Assembly (NCBI GenBank): GCA_003584005.1
Contig: QXHL01000013.1
Location: forward strand, 1-64,000
DNA: 64,000 nucleotides
Direction: 5' to 3'
Origin: Alicyclobacillaceae bacterium I2511
GTDB lineage: Bacteria; Bacillota; Bacilli; Alicyclobacillales; Alicyclobacillaceae
The notes beneath the pieces were generated by a model. It ran no database searches and was not told where the DNA came from. It was given only the letters and a program-made list of their open reading frames with translations. Both the position numbers and the translations under genes were made by a program. This document shows positions 16,616-24,306 of this stretch, piece by piece. The number at the start of each line of letters is the position of its first letter. Position 1 is the first letter of the stretch.

Positions 16616-16918
16616 GGTGTTTGCTCACACTGACAGCACTATTTTTTCTACCTTTGTTCTTAAAGGACATCAGCTCTACCTGTGTGGCCACTCTCCGCTT
16701 TAAACTCGGAGAGTCGGACTTTAGACGAAGTTATTTCTCCAATATTTGCCGGTATCTCTAAGACACTGGCAACTTCTGCCAGTTTATCACCGTATTTGAG
16801 TCGCTCAGCAAAAACTCCTTATTATGGGGATTTTGTCGACTTTGTCGAGTGGTTTGTCGAGTAGTGTCACGCCCTTTTAAGCCAGTCGTGGCGCGGGTTT
16901 ATGGCACTCTGTCGAGTT

Positions 16919-17233
16919 GTCGAGTTGTCGACGGAGGAAAATCAATTACGGAGGGGCTGCAAGGGCTTGGGTAGGCTTGCTAGTTCGTCCGGAGGCGCAT
17001 TGTACCTTATGGCCTATAGGAAACGGTCTTAAGATCTGAAGTTTTCTGTGACAGGTGTGGACTACCCGATATTATTGCCAAAACGCTTTCCTTGTATAGC
17101 AGATTCGGCATGTTTGGGTAGTCCATAGTCTCTTAAAACGAATATGAAACACCAGGTTACGTTGTCTTAAGAGTGTGTCCATCCCTTGTGTCTGTTCCTG
17201 CGTACTTTCAAAGCTACAAAAGAACGTGGACAC
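16919..17233. repeat. Inverted duplication A, left arm (about 315 bp)
   Basis: It is nearly identical in reverse complement to 18219-18545. It runs from the GTCGAGTTGTCGAC iteron through GGGCTTGGGTAGGCTTGC to a CTACAAAAGAACG..GGACAC block. A shorter direct copy of part of the right arm lies at 18000-18070. Confidence 0.8.
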
Positions 17234-17375
17234 GCACAATACAGCCTGAATGATCAAGGCAAACCTTGTATTACACTCGTGGCTGGGCTACTGCCCCCAT
17301 AGTTGGGGTTACCCCCCATCGGCAACCTGACAAGGTCGACAAAAACTCCTTATTGTGGGGATTTTGTCGAGTTGT
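17226..17375. repeat. Inverted duplication B, left copy: 3' end of the DUF3987 gene
   Basis: It is almost identical in reverse complement to 18532-18687. It includes the last two dozen codons and stop of the DUF3987 gene (CITLVAGLLPP), the following GC-rich hairpin region and the TTTTGTCGAG iteron. The copy faces the opposite way and is joined to duplication A. Confidence 0.8.
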
Positions 17376-17402
17376 TGAGTTGTTGACGGAGGAAAATCAA
17401 TT

Positions 17403-17600
17403 ATGGGGAGTCTGACCTTTCAACAGACTGCCTCCGCTAACCCTCATTTTAAACGAGAGTATAAATTCAGGTACTCAACAAACTCAACAACTCAACAATT
17501 CTCAAAAATCGTGGCTGTGGCGCGGATTTATGGTGCTGTTGCTACTCAACAAATTGATCAACATCACTCAACAAAGTTCCATAATATGTATTTTTGTTGA
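17403..17600 (+). CDS. Small ORF following an iteron block, copy 1
   Basis: ATG 17403 has GGAGG ten bases upstream, within a TTGTTGACGGAGG block. The 65-residue frame begins MGSLTFQQTASANP. Its start region is shared with the ORF at 17710, and a third copy at 16945 has ACG in place of ATG. Much of the 3' half translates iteron repeats, so it may be a leader or fortuitous frame rather than a protein gene. Confidence 0.25.
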   Translation: MGSLTFQQTASANPHFKREYKFRYSTNSTTQQFSKIVAVARIYGAVATQQIDQHHSTKFHNMYFC

Positions 17601-17709
17601 GTGTGTTGAGTAGATTGTTGAGTGGTGTCACGCCCTTTAAAGCCAGTCGTGGCGCGGGTTTGTGGCACTTTGTTGAGTTGTTGAGTTGTTGACGGAGGGT
17701 AAATCAATT

Positions 17710-17901
17710 ATGGAGGGGCTGACCTTTCAACAGACTGCCTCCGCTAAACCCTCACTGGTGCATCAGATGCACCTCGAATTTAGGCGGACCAAAAAATCAA
17801 TAAAGCTAGACGATAGGAGAGTCATCCAAAAAAACCACCTGTCTGAGAGACACAAGTTTTTTGATTTATGCCCGGCCCTACTGGTTTTAAAGGACCCCTA
17901 A
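17710..17901 (+). CDS. Small ORF following an iteron block, copy 2
   Basis: ATG 17710 has GGAGG 11 bases upstream, behind a TTGTTGAGTTGTTGAC run. The 63-residue product begins MEGLTFQQTASAKP, matching the start of the ORF at 17403, then continues basic and hydrophilic. No domain recognised. Its repeated iteron plus ribosome-site plus start layout suggests these blocks once preceded functional genes. Confidence 0.3.
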   Translation: MEGLTFQQTASAKPSLVHQMHLEFRRTKKSIKLDDRRVIQKNHLSERHKFFDLCPALLVLKDP

Positions 17902-18218
17902 TATACACGCCAAATACACGCTATGTACATGCTATGTGCATGTTAAATACACGCAAAATACAGTCGAGGAGAGCTTTTTAGTGATGATATCAGGTGGCCC
18001 ACACCTGCTACAGAAAACTTCAGATCTTAAGACCGTTTATCCTGTTGTTTCCTATAGGCCATAAGGTACAATACACCTCTAAAGGCACACAGCACACGGG
18101 TATGATAAACAAGGATGTCCAAATATTGTAAAGCTCAGAGTTGAGCTTTACAAATTTTTTCATTGAGAAGAGAAAATTCTGATTCAAGGCTTGCCTTGAA
18201 CGTTCAGAATATTGTAGG

Positions 18219-18545
18219 TGTCCGCGTTCTTTTGTAGCTTTGAAAGTATGTAGGAACAAACACTAGGGATGGACACACTCTTAAGACAACGTGCCCTGGT
18301 GTTTCGTATTCGTTTTAAGAGACTATGGACTACCCAAACATGCCGAATCTGCTATACAGGGAAAGCGTTTTGGCAATAATATCAGGTAGTCCACACCTGT
18401 CACAGAAAACTTCAGATTTTAAGACCACTTATCTCGATGTTTCCCATAGGCCATAAGGTACAATGCGCCTCCGGACGAACTAGCAAGCCTACCCAAGCCC
18501 TTGCAGCCCCTCCATAATTGATTTACCCCCCGTCGACAACTCGAC
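18219..18545. repeat. Inverted duplication A, right arm
   Basis: It is the reverse complement of 16919-17233. It lies directly downstream of the DUF3987 gene in that gene's orientation, so it is probably the source copy. Confidence 0.8.
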
Positions 18546-18687
18546 AAAATCCCCACAATAAGGAGTTTTTGTCGACCTTGTCAGGTTGCCGATGGGGGGT
18601 AACCCCAACTATGGGGGCAGTAGCCCAGCCACGAGTGTAATACAAGGTTTGCCTTGATCATTCAGGCTGTATTGTGCGTGTCCACGC
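18532..18687. repeat. Inverted duplication B, right copy (native 3' end of the DUF3987 gene)
   Basis: It covers the gene's last codons and the downstream iteron. The copy at 17226-17375 is inverted. Confidence 0.8.
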
Positions 18688-20048
18688 TTCACTATGGCAT
18701 CGTTCAATTGCCTAGCTTCATTAGCGGTTTTAATCCCTGCAACACGATACATTTGCATATCTCTAGGTGTGGCTGATTGACCTTCCTGCATTTGCAACCA
18801 TTTAACAACCTGCCGGACTTGTTTGTCCTCTGCGGTCTCGCTCAAGTGCTCGTATACTTTTTTAGCGTGGGATTTGAAATAATCCACTAGGTCAGCCGCT
18901 GCTAAAATACTCTCTTCGTCAATTTCACCGTCATTTGCTAGCCCACTGACAACACGCAACATCTGGACGGTCAATGCCAAGCGCAACATATAGATTTCCA
19001 ACTTTGCCCATGGCCCCTCAAGGCGTTCCGGGAAGTTTGGGGCGTTAATCTCTGCAAAATGTTCGTCTTGCCAGGCATTGTATAGTGTCTTTGCCATCTT
19101 AGTCAGAGTCAAGATGATGGGTGTGCCATCAGGGTGCCCTTGCAAGCCATTCAATTTTTCACACACATTCTTCCAGCCTGCTTCTGCTGCTTTAGAAAAG
19201 TTCACGTCCGAACGTCTGCGTTTCATGGCTGCCGGGAAACCGAAAAGAACTCGGTGTATGAATCCGTCAGCCTCGCTCATTTCGTTGCGTAGCCCCATAA
19301 GCACATCAGGTTGTATCCCACCTACAATAGCGAGGTGAGGGTCAGGGATGTAATTATGGCGGGCCATGCGTATGATGTTAACGGGATTGAAGGACCATAT
19401 GCTCAGAAAATGTGCCTTATCCCCACCAGCCCCACCCTTGTATTGGTTCATAGACTTCAACCACCCGCTCAGTTCGTCCCAATAGGCGATTAGGTTGGGG
19501 TTTACCTCCATGTTTGCAAACAAGGCTTCAATTGTGGCATCTGATACGTAGGCAAACTTCATTTTTGGCTCTTCTGGCTCAGTGTGGCCTCTCTTATCGG
19601 CCTTCCACGTTGCAAAATCAATATCATATTTTTCCTTTTCAAGCTGATATGTTTCCCAGAGTTTCGTTTGCATATCAAAGACAGGTTTCATTGCTTTTGC
19701 CAGCGGCTCGGTTTTGCCACTACCAGGAGCACCCACAATAGCAAACCAGCCTTGCGCATATTGGCGAAACCCAGGTTTTGCTTCGATCATGCGCTTGTTT
19801 CCCAACAGCCCCCCTGTAACACCTAGTACAGCCAATGCAGCAAAGTCGCGGGGGCATGGGATACTGTCAGCCGTTTCCTCAACGAATCGCCGCACTTCTG
19901 GTGGAAACACAGCCAGCGGAAAGTCATCGACTGTAGTCTCGTGATAAGGGACGGCGATAAACTCATTGCCCTCTTGGGCGAAAACCGCTTTTAAATTCTG
20001 CTTTTCCTGCGCTTTTTTTAATTTCTCGGCACCCAGCAGCTTACCCAC
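18609..20048 (-). CDS. DUF3987-type replication ATPase/helicase-like protein
   Basis: 479 residues from GTG 20048, with AAGG 8 bases upstream; GTG 20057 is an alternative. Walker A is GAPGSGKTEP (about residues 108-117), preceded by CPRDFAALAVLGVTGGLLG. A Walker-B-like LIAYWDELSGWLKSMNQYKGG follows near 210-230. This is the DUF3987 architecture, found next to or fused with primase-polymerase domains in plasmids, phages and satellites, where it is thought to act as a replicative helicase or loader. It overlaps the primase gene by 8 bp. Its 3' end is duplicated in inverted orientation 1.3 kb away. Confidence 0.82.
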   Translation of the reverse strand: MGKLLGAEKLKKAQEKQNLKAVFAQEGNEFIAVPYHETTVDDFPLAVFPPEVRRFVEETADSIPCPRDFAALAVLGVTGGLLGNKRMIEAKPGFRQYAQGWFAIVGAPGSGKTEPLAKAMKPVFDMQTKLWETYQLEKEKYDIDFATWKADKRGHTEPEEPKMKFAYVSDATIEALFANMEVNPNLIAYWDELSGWLKSMNQYKGGAGGDKAHFLSIWSFNPVNIIRMARHNYIPDPHLAIVGGIQPDVLMGLRNEMSEADGFIHRVLFGFPAAMKRRRSDVNFSKAAEAGWKNVCEKLNGLQGHPDGTPIILTLTKMAKTLYNAWQDEHFAEINAPNFPERLEGPWAKLEIYMLRLALTVQMLRVVSGLANDGEIDEESILAAADLVDYFKSHAKKVYEHLSETAEDKQVRQVVKWLQMQEGQSATPRDMQMYRVAGIKTANEARQLNDAIVKRGHAQYSLNDQGKPCITLVAGLLPP

Positions 20049-20895
20049 GCCGCGCACCTTCTTTTTGTGCTTGCCGTATGGCTACGCTGTTAAATGTTTT
20101 GTGCAATTCTGCTAACAGCAAGGGTGGGTCATTGGTTAGATTCCAGGCTTCGACTAAAGCAAGAGCAATATAAGGGTCCATGTGCCGAAACGAAAGGAGA
20201 TAACCAGCCAGCCTTGCAGCCGCATTGTTGCGCCCACCCTCAGCCACGCCATTGGCAATCTGTAGTAAATCTTGCGAATGTGGCTCAGTCGAGTGCAGTG
20301 GAACCGTGCCAGCGGTTCGAAGTTTGCTCGAAACGAGTTTTAGAAGCCACTCGGGTGCATCTGCCAGTGGAGTAGTCCATGGGGCTTTTAACCACACATA
20401 GTTTTGCTCGGTAACGGAAGGTGGGGCCACTACATAGCCACCATCCCCTCGCCAATCAATCCCTGACAGCCCTGCAAGGTTAGCGCCAATACCGAAAGGA
20501 CGGCTCGGGTCATATTTGAAATACAGGTGCCATCCACCGCCGCCTGTCTGCACAGTCCAGGTTGGGTGCAATTGGCTATACTTACCTTGCAGTCCCTGCA
20601 CACTCTTAAGGCCGCCGTGCCTAGGGTCAATGTCCAGCACCCATATACCGGACACCGCGCCTGTGGCAATACCAATATTGCAGGAGCGTCCTGCAGCTAG
20701 ACGTTGAAACTCCGCTAGGTCCTGTGTGGCATCTTTGTACCCATGCCCCGTTAAGGGGGTTTTACCCCCTGCAACGAGAGGAAAAATTGCCATACCACAA
20801 GCTATCAATTGGGTTGCACCCTGTGTTATGATAACTGTGGTTGTTTTATCGCGTTCTTGCCCGGCCTGCTCAGCCGGGCTTTTTGTTGTCGTCAT
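20041..20895 (-). CDS. Bifunctional DNA primase/polymerase (prim-pol domain)
   Basis: 284 residues from ATG 20895, with AAGGCGG 9 bases upstream. Prim-pol signatures: IACGMAIFPLVAGGKTPLTGHGYKDATQD, then NIGIATGAVSGIWVLDIDPRHGG with the catalytic D-x-D, TVQTGGGGWHLYFKY with the H motif, and GIDWRGDGGYVVAPPS. The family synthesises primers and extends DNA on mobile replicons. The gene starts two bases after the excisionase stop and overlaps the DUF3987 gene, making a three-gene operon reading leftward. It supports autonomous replication of the excised element. Confidence 0.9.
   Translation of the reverse strand: MTTTKSPAEQAGQERDKTTTVIITQGATQLIACGMAIFPLVAGGKTPLTGHGYKDATQDLAEFQRLAAGRSCNIGIATGAVSGIWVLDIDPRHGGLKSVQGLQGKYSQLHPTWTVQTGGGGWHLYFKYDPSRPFGIGANLAGLSGIDWRGDGGYVVAPPSVTEQNYVWLKAPWTTPLADAPEWLLKLVSSKLRTAGTVPLHSTEPHSQDLLQIANGVAEGGRNNAAARLAGYLLSFRHMDPYIALALVEAWNLTNDPPLLLAELHKTFNSVAIRQAQKEGARRG
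20859..20884 (+). terminator. Terminator-like hairpin antisense to the prim-pol start
   Basis: GCCCGGC (20859-20865) and GCCGGGC (20873-20879), then T5, oriented for plus-strand transcription. It falls inside the first codons of the primase gene; no plus-strand gene is evident upstream of it. Confidence 0.4.
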
Positions 20896-20896
20896 A

Positions 20897-21097
20897 TCAA
20901 TCAACCGCCTTTTTCCAGCCGCCTGGCAGAGCTTTCCCGCCATTGGCGAGCCAACTTTCCAATGCCTCTGGTTTCACCCGTACTTGACGGCCCATGTGGA
21001 TGCAGGGTAAAATGCCTTCCCTAGCCATCTGATAGGCTCGATCCTCTGTGACATTTAACACTTCTGCTACTTCTGATAGCTTTAATAGTTTTTCCAA
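20897..21097 (-). CDS. xis: Excisionase-like helix-turn-helix protein
   Basis: 66 residues if started at TTG 21097 (GGGGG 9 bases upstream); GTG 21103 is an alternative. LKLSEVAEVLNVTEDRAYQMAREGILPCIHMGRQVRVKPEALESWL is the complete winged-helix (MerR/excisionase, HTH_17) pattern with helix, turn, recognition helix and wing. Such proteins bend attachment-site DNA and favour excision, or regulate the adjacent replication genes. It heads the leftward xis-primase-DUF3987 operon and is preceded by four perfect-period 10-bp repeats and a 16-bp palindrome, probable operator sites. Confidence 0.75.
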   Translation of the reverse strand: MEKLLKLSEVAEVLNVTEDRAYQMAREGILPCIHMGRQVRVKPEALESWLANGGKALPGGWKKAVD

Positions 21098-21120
21098 AGC
21101 CACATACCCCCGTAGTTTGA

Positions 21121-21160
21121 TCACTGTGGACCACTGTGGACCGCTGTGGATCACTGTGGA
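21121..21160. repeat. Four tandem 10-bp repeats (YCRCTGTGGA) upstream of xis
   Basis: Units TCACTGTGGA, CCACTGTGGA, CCGCTGTGGA and TCACTGTGGA follow without gaps, one per helical turn, ending 23 bp upstream of the proposed xis start. They would position several protein copies on one DNA face. Confidence 0.8.
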
Positions 21161-21173
21161 TCAGCGTGCTAGA

Positions 21174-21189
21174 GCGAAAATATTTTCGC
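21174..21189. promoter_or_regulatory. 16-bp perfect palindrome
   Basis: GCGAAAATATTTTCGC, next to the 10-bp repeats; a likely repressor site for the xis-replication operon. Confidence 0.5.
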
Positions 21190-21805
21190 GTTAGCAGTGA
21201 AATATCGAGTTACGTTGAGTTTGGCGGCGTTTAGTGTTGTTAGGTTGCGCTATATCACCATCTGCGACTATTCCTAACGCATAGTTGGTTTTGTCGTGAA
21301 TACCGACATCCGCTATACTTACATTAAGCGGAACACACAATGCTATCAGGCGATATATGAAAATGTAATCCTGTTGTGAATTGTGTGATCCATCTTGACA
21401 TCACTCCAATATTTAAATTTAGGGTTCTGTCTAGAACCCGTGAAAAGGGGCCAACCTGAAAGTAAACAGGTGCAATTGTGCATTTCCCGTGTAACGCTGG
21501 TATGGCGTACACAGTGCCCCGACTGTTGAATTGAATTGCCCGTGGCAAGCCATAATTTCCTATCGCCGCCAAGTGATAAGGGAAGTTATGGCTATTCGGG
21601 TTTTCGGACCTATAAACATATTACACATGCTATGTGTAATCTAGCAAGCCTCCACACACCTCAAAAAAAAGCATGGCGAGCATGATCATCCTACCATTCT
21701 CTCCAGAACGCCCCTAAAGTCTGCGTAGCTTCCAAATCCACATCTAGCGTGTGGGAGCTTTTATGTACCCCACATCTAGCGTGCCTAAAATGAGTTTTTG
21801 AGGCT
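21190..21805. other. Gene-free right flank of the element
   Basis: About 600 bp without a convincing ORF on either strand. It contains a short direct repeat CATCTAGCGTG (near 21740 and 21773) close to the right-end arm sites. Confidence 0.45.
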
Positions 21806-21809
21806 GTTT

Positions 21810-21830
21810 TTGTGCGCCTGTTGTGCGCCT
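21810..21830 (+). promoter_or_regulatory. Right-end integrase arm-type sites
   Basis: Two copies of TTGTGCGCCT (21810-21819 and 21821-21830), about 110 bp inside attR, matching the left-end sites. Confidence 0.7.
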
Positions 21831-21937
21831 AACTCGCCTGAACTCACAAAAACTTGCTGAGCCTAGAAGAGAGAAAACCCGCGCCACATAAGGTTTTTTT
21901 GAACCTCAAGGAAACTCAAAAAACGGGATTTAGTTCT

Positions 21938-21988
21938 CTCGTAATGAGCAGGTCCCCGGTTCGAATCCGGGAGGTGGCTCCAGAAAAA
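21938..21988 (+). repeat. attR: 51-bp direct repeat, right copy
   Basis: Identical to 6704-6754; it contains the 3' half of tRNA-Thr only. Confidence 0.93.
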
Positions 21989-21997
21989 CCTCGTAAC

Positions 21998-22046
21998 AAC
22001 GCAAATAAGAGGTCGCTCCGCCATGGAGCGACCTCTTATTTGCGTT
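21998..22046. terminator. Long perfect hairpin just outside attR
   Basis: A 22-bp perfect stem (21998-22019 with 22025-22046) around a 5-nt loop GCCAT. It would have lain directly after tRNA-Thr before integration. It may be the original tRNA-operon terminator, although no clear T-run follows. Confidence 0.5.
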
Positions 22047-22047
22047 A

Positions 22048-22083
22048 GGGTGCGAAAAAGGTGCGAGTGGATGTAGAAGGGTG
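22048..22083 (+). promoter_or_regulatory. GGTGCGA repeats, arm-type sites of a second element
   Basis: Three copies of GGTGCGA in about 36 bp, just outside attR and beside the decayed integrase. They differ from the TTGTGCGCCT sites and may belong to an older element's integrase. Confidence 0.45.
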
Positions 22084-22087
22084 CGAA

Positions 22088-22300
22088 TGAGGACACCCGA
22101 TCTAATGGATTTACGGGAATTAAGTCGAACCTAACTGCATCTTCCAAAGCGTGATGGACTACAGCGTGTAAACGGCGGACTGTAGATGAACTGAGTGGTC
22201 TTCTATCGGTCCGAGTAAGTAATTCATCATAGAGTCGTTGAATATCCAAAACGTGGAGTTCGGTGCAAAGGTCGCTGTCAGTATGGTTGACGGTTATGCA
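22088..22300 (-). pseudogene. int: Integrase core-binding-domain remnant
   Basis: The minus frame encodes VLDIQRLYDELLTRTD followed by SSSTVRRLHAVVHHALEDAV and VNPLDRV. This is the SAM-like core-binding domain of a tyrosine integrase, comparable to the equivalent region of the intact integrase but divergent. No catalytic domain follows, and the frame runs into attR. It marks a previous integration at the same tRNA gene. Confidence 0.65.
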
Positions 22301-22416
22301 CGCATCGACCGAGCAGGTGAAGGTCCCGTGCTCGTGCAAGTCAAGATGGATATCAAACTGCCCCGCCGCGAGATTAAAACTTCTGGAACGCACGAACCAG
22401 GGGAAGGGCAAATCCA

Positions 22417-22734
22417 GTGCCTGCTGAAGCTCGGAATCAAATATCGGAATATCTTGATCAGCGTTCTAGTTACTCAAAAGAAGAACTATTACTTTTGTCA
22501 AATCGAAGAATAAGAATTTCCGTGAGAACCGTTGAGCATATGTTGAAGCAATTAGGTGACGATTTACACCCGCACCGTTGTCGGCATACTATTGTCAGTG
22601 GATTGCTGGATCAAGGTGTTGATTTGGTGACAGTAGCCAAACTGGCAGGTCATGCTGATATTAACGTAACACGGTCATATGCCACACCAAGCATGGAAAA
22701 GATGGTTGATGCACTGGACAAGTTGTACACTTAA
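22417..22734 (+). pseudogene. C-terminal half of a XerC/D-like tyrosine recombinase
   Basis: The 105-residue frame reads SKEELLLLSNRRIRISVRTV, LHPHRCRHTIVSGLLDQGVD, LAGHADINVTRSYATPS and EKMVDALDKLYT. It contains the second Arg with its His (HRCRH), the second His (GH) and the nucleophilic Tyr of the catalytic domain. The first catalytic Arg, the Lys hairpin and the N-terminal domain are missing. It is on the opposite strand to the neighbouring integrase remnant, so the two fragments come from different genes or an inversion. Confidence 0.75.
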
Positions 22735-22808
22735 TGATGATTGCAATTTGGCTGATTGTAGGTACAATCATAAATACAAATGCAGAAGATGTCGGGGGTG
22801 TGCTTGGA

Positions 22809-23077
22809 ATGCCACCTGAATTTGATTGGGACGTTGGAAATGAAGAACACATAGCAATGCATGACGTGGAACGTATGAAGCCGAAGAAGCCATGACCGAT
22901 CCTGAGCGACTTGGATTTGATGTGCATGATAAAGGCAAAAAGGGCATTGTAGGACGTACAGAGGATGGGAGAATGCTATTTGTGGTCTACGCAATCCGAA
23001 ATGGGAAATACCGAGTGATTACAGCTAGAGATTTGACCGCCAACGAAAAGCATGCAATTCGAAGGAGGAACCGATGA
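22809..23077 (+). pseudogene. BrnT-like toxin gene with a frameshift
   Basis: From ATG 22809 the frame reads MPPEFDWDVGNEEHIAMHDVER, shown here in two parts: FDWDVGNEEHI and AMHDVER. It then goes out of frame. The next frame continues YEAEEAMTDPERLGFD, VGRTEDGRMLFVVY and YRVITARDLTANEKHAIRRR, the rest of a BrnT-type RNase toxin. A single-base loss near 22877 explains it (CGT-AT should read CGT-TAT). The remainder ends overlapping the antitoxin start. The toxin is therefore inactive unless programmed frameshifting occurs, while the antitoxin is intact. Confidence 0.75.
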
Positions 23078-23382
23078 TGAGTATGAATCCTGTTTCCAAT
23101 TCTGATGAAGTCCCGCAGAACATGACAGACAAGGAATCCGCTGAGTATTGGGACAAGCACGAACTGACAGAGGATTTTCTGCTACACGCCCGTCCGTTGG
23201 ACGACGACGAAATGCCACCAAAGAGAACGGAAGCCAAGACAATTACAATTCGAATGGATGTGGACACACTGGAACGTTTGCAGGAACTTGCAGAGAAAAA
23301 GCACAAAGGATATCAGACATTGCTAAAACAGTTTGTAATCGAACGATTGTACGAAGAAGAGAAGAGAATGCATACTTTTTAA
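23074..23382 (+). CDS. CopG/BrnA-like antitoxin
   Basis: 102 residues, with GGAGG 5 bases before ATG 23074 (a second ATG follows at once). An acidic N-terminal half (SAEYWDKHELTEDF) is the toxin-binding segment common in these antitoxins. TEAKTITIRMDVDTLERLQELAEKKHKGYQTLLKQFVIERL is the ribbon-helix-helix domain. The start overlaps the toxin stop (ATGATGA), so the pair was translationally coupled. The toxin partner is frameshifted, making this an orphan antitoxin that could still repress its own promoter. Confidence 0.8.
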   Translation: MMSMNPVSNSDEVPQNMTDKESAEYWDKHELTEDFLLHARPLDDDEMPPKRTEAKTITIRMDVDTLERLQELAEKKHKGYQTLLKQFVIERLYEEEKRMHTF

Positions 23383-23477
23383 AATTCATCTGTCCTGGAC
23401 AGGCCTAATTGACGAAAAGGTAAATTAGGTGGAAGCCCATGATTTTTTCTATAGAAATAGATTTAGGCAGTTTCATC

Positions 23478-23585
23478 CTACGTACCTTCTGATAATTGAA
23501 TAGCCTCTCGGCATTCATCGGGGCAGATGGGACAAGGATTTCCTTGAACCATCAATCTTCGCTTCCTCCTACTTTTGCAGGGCAT
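23478..23585 (-). CDS. Possible 35-aa Cys-rich peptide
   Basis: A short minus frame from ATG 23585: basic start (CKSRRKRRL), then NPCPICPDECREA with four closely spaced cysteines like a zinc knuckle. No ribosome site for this ATG; AGGAGG occurs inside the frame, before an internal TTG/ATG. Speculative. Confidence 0.2.
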   Translation of the reverse strand: MPCKSRRKRRLMVQGNPCPICPDECREAIQLSEGT

Positions 23586-23692
23586 TTTTTACATCTGTTA
23601 GATTTCAAACTGGAAAATACCTTTTCACAATAAGGCTAGGTTAGAGTTGAAAACACTTGACTTTTCAAAATCACTCCAATAATCACTGCGGA

Positions 23693-23953
23693 ATGGATTT
23701 TTCTCCCTTACTACCATGGCCCGGGGTGTGCATCAATGAAACTTTTTTTATTCCACACACTGCGTATCAAGATTTCGTCCTTCATCAACTTCAAACGTAT
23801 TACGGTTCTGGACTTGTCATCATTCATAAAGATTTTTTGCTGGTGACAAAACTTTGGCAGACCGATCTCTCCTACATCACGACTATGCTGCAGGATTCTT
23901 ACTCAGATCACGGACCATTACCGCAAGACCTTGCTTCCATGTTGCGTTCCTAA
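23693..23953 (+). CDS. Hypothetical protein
   Basis: 86-residue frame from ATG 23693 with coding-like composition (GVCINETFFIPHTAYQDFVL, LVIIHKDFLLVTKLW). It is followed directly by a 15-bp perfect inverted repeat. No ribosome site is obvious and no family is recognised. It may be a fragment of a larger mobile-element gene. Confidence 0.35.
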   Translation: MDFSPLLPWPGVCINETFFIPHTAYQDFVLHQLQTYYGSGLVIIHKDFLLVTKLWQTDLSYITTMLQDSYSDHGPLPQDLASMLRS

Positions 23954-23964
23954 TCTTATCTTTC

Positions 23965-24006
23965 TCATGACCCATTCAGAGAAAGGACTCACTGAATGGG
24001 TCATGA
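23965..24006. terminator. 15-bp perfect inverted repeat
   Basis: TCATGACCCATTCAG (23965-23979) and CTGAATGGGTCATGA (23992-24006), 12-nt loop, 9 bp after the preceding stop. It is T-poor, so it is either a terminator without a U-tract or a transposon remnant. Confidence 0.45.
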
Positions 24007-24306
24007 AGCGGACAACCTCTTAAAATGCTTGATCTGAAAGAAATTAGGTAAGACCCTGGCGAATGGGAGGGGATTGGCCCAAAATGAATTTGCCATCCTC
24101 ACTGCCCTCCAAAAATATAGAGTAACAAAGGCAGTCGGCCAGCAGGAACAGATGACGAAATCTTTACAGACTTGTTAGAACCCAATACCCAACGGTGATT
24201 CAGGGTTTTGAGTGGATGTACTGGACTTGAAAATACGGTATGATGATATGGGCTCGATTCAGGATCGTTGCAGAATTCAGGGATGTTTCAAGGGGTGTGT
24301 TCTTTC

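Larger units (their letters stand above)
16832..17694. repeat. Iteron-like clusters TTGTYGAGT, candidate replication origin
   Basis: Runs of a 9-bp unit TTGTTGAGT or TTGTCGAGT occur at 16832-16864, 16911-16932, 17364-17387, 17593-17625 and 17672-17694. Inverted runs (ACTCAACAA) lie at 17477-17504 and 17543-17575, and further copies at 18532-18580. The T and C variants stay grouped. The clusters lie downstream of the element's DUF3987/primase genes. Iteron arrays of this type are found at plasmid or satellite origins and at partition sites; function here is inferred. Confidence 0.55.
6704..21988. mobile_element. 15.3-kb integrative element in tRNA-Thr
   Basis: The element is bounded by a perfect 51-bp direct repeat (6704-6754 and 21938-21988) that includes the tRNA-Thr 3' half. 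A tyrosine integrase lies at the left end reading towards the tRNA. Excisionase, primase-polymerase and DUF3987 genes lie at the right end. TTGTGCGCCT repeats occur inside both ends. Cargo includes a DTD2-like/formyltransferase/EamA cassette and a toxin-antitoxin pair. There are no conjugation, capsid or terminase genes, so it is better described as a replicating integrative element or satellite than an ICE or prophage. Several internal genes are decayed, but the integration and replication genes look intact. Confidence 0.9.

Noticed and set aside
18020-18259. 79-codon minus frame within the duplication zone
   Set aside because: It is a decayed echo of the repeated replication-gene tail (ATKERGH..QYS), not a separate gene.
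20859-20884. Terminator proving a plus-strand gene antisense to prim-pol
   Set aside because: The hairpin is real, but no plus-strand gene with a start and ribosome site lies upstream, so it is only listed as a structure.
6704-21988. Prophage
   Set aside because: Integrase, excisionase and primase are present but there are no terminase, portal, capsid, tail or lysis genes.
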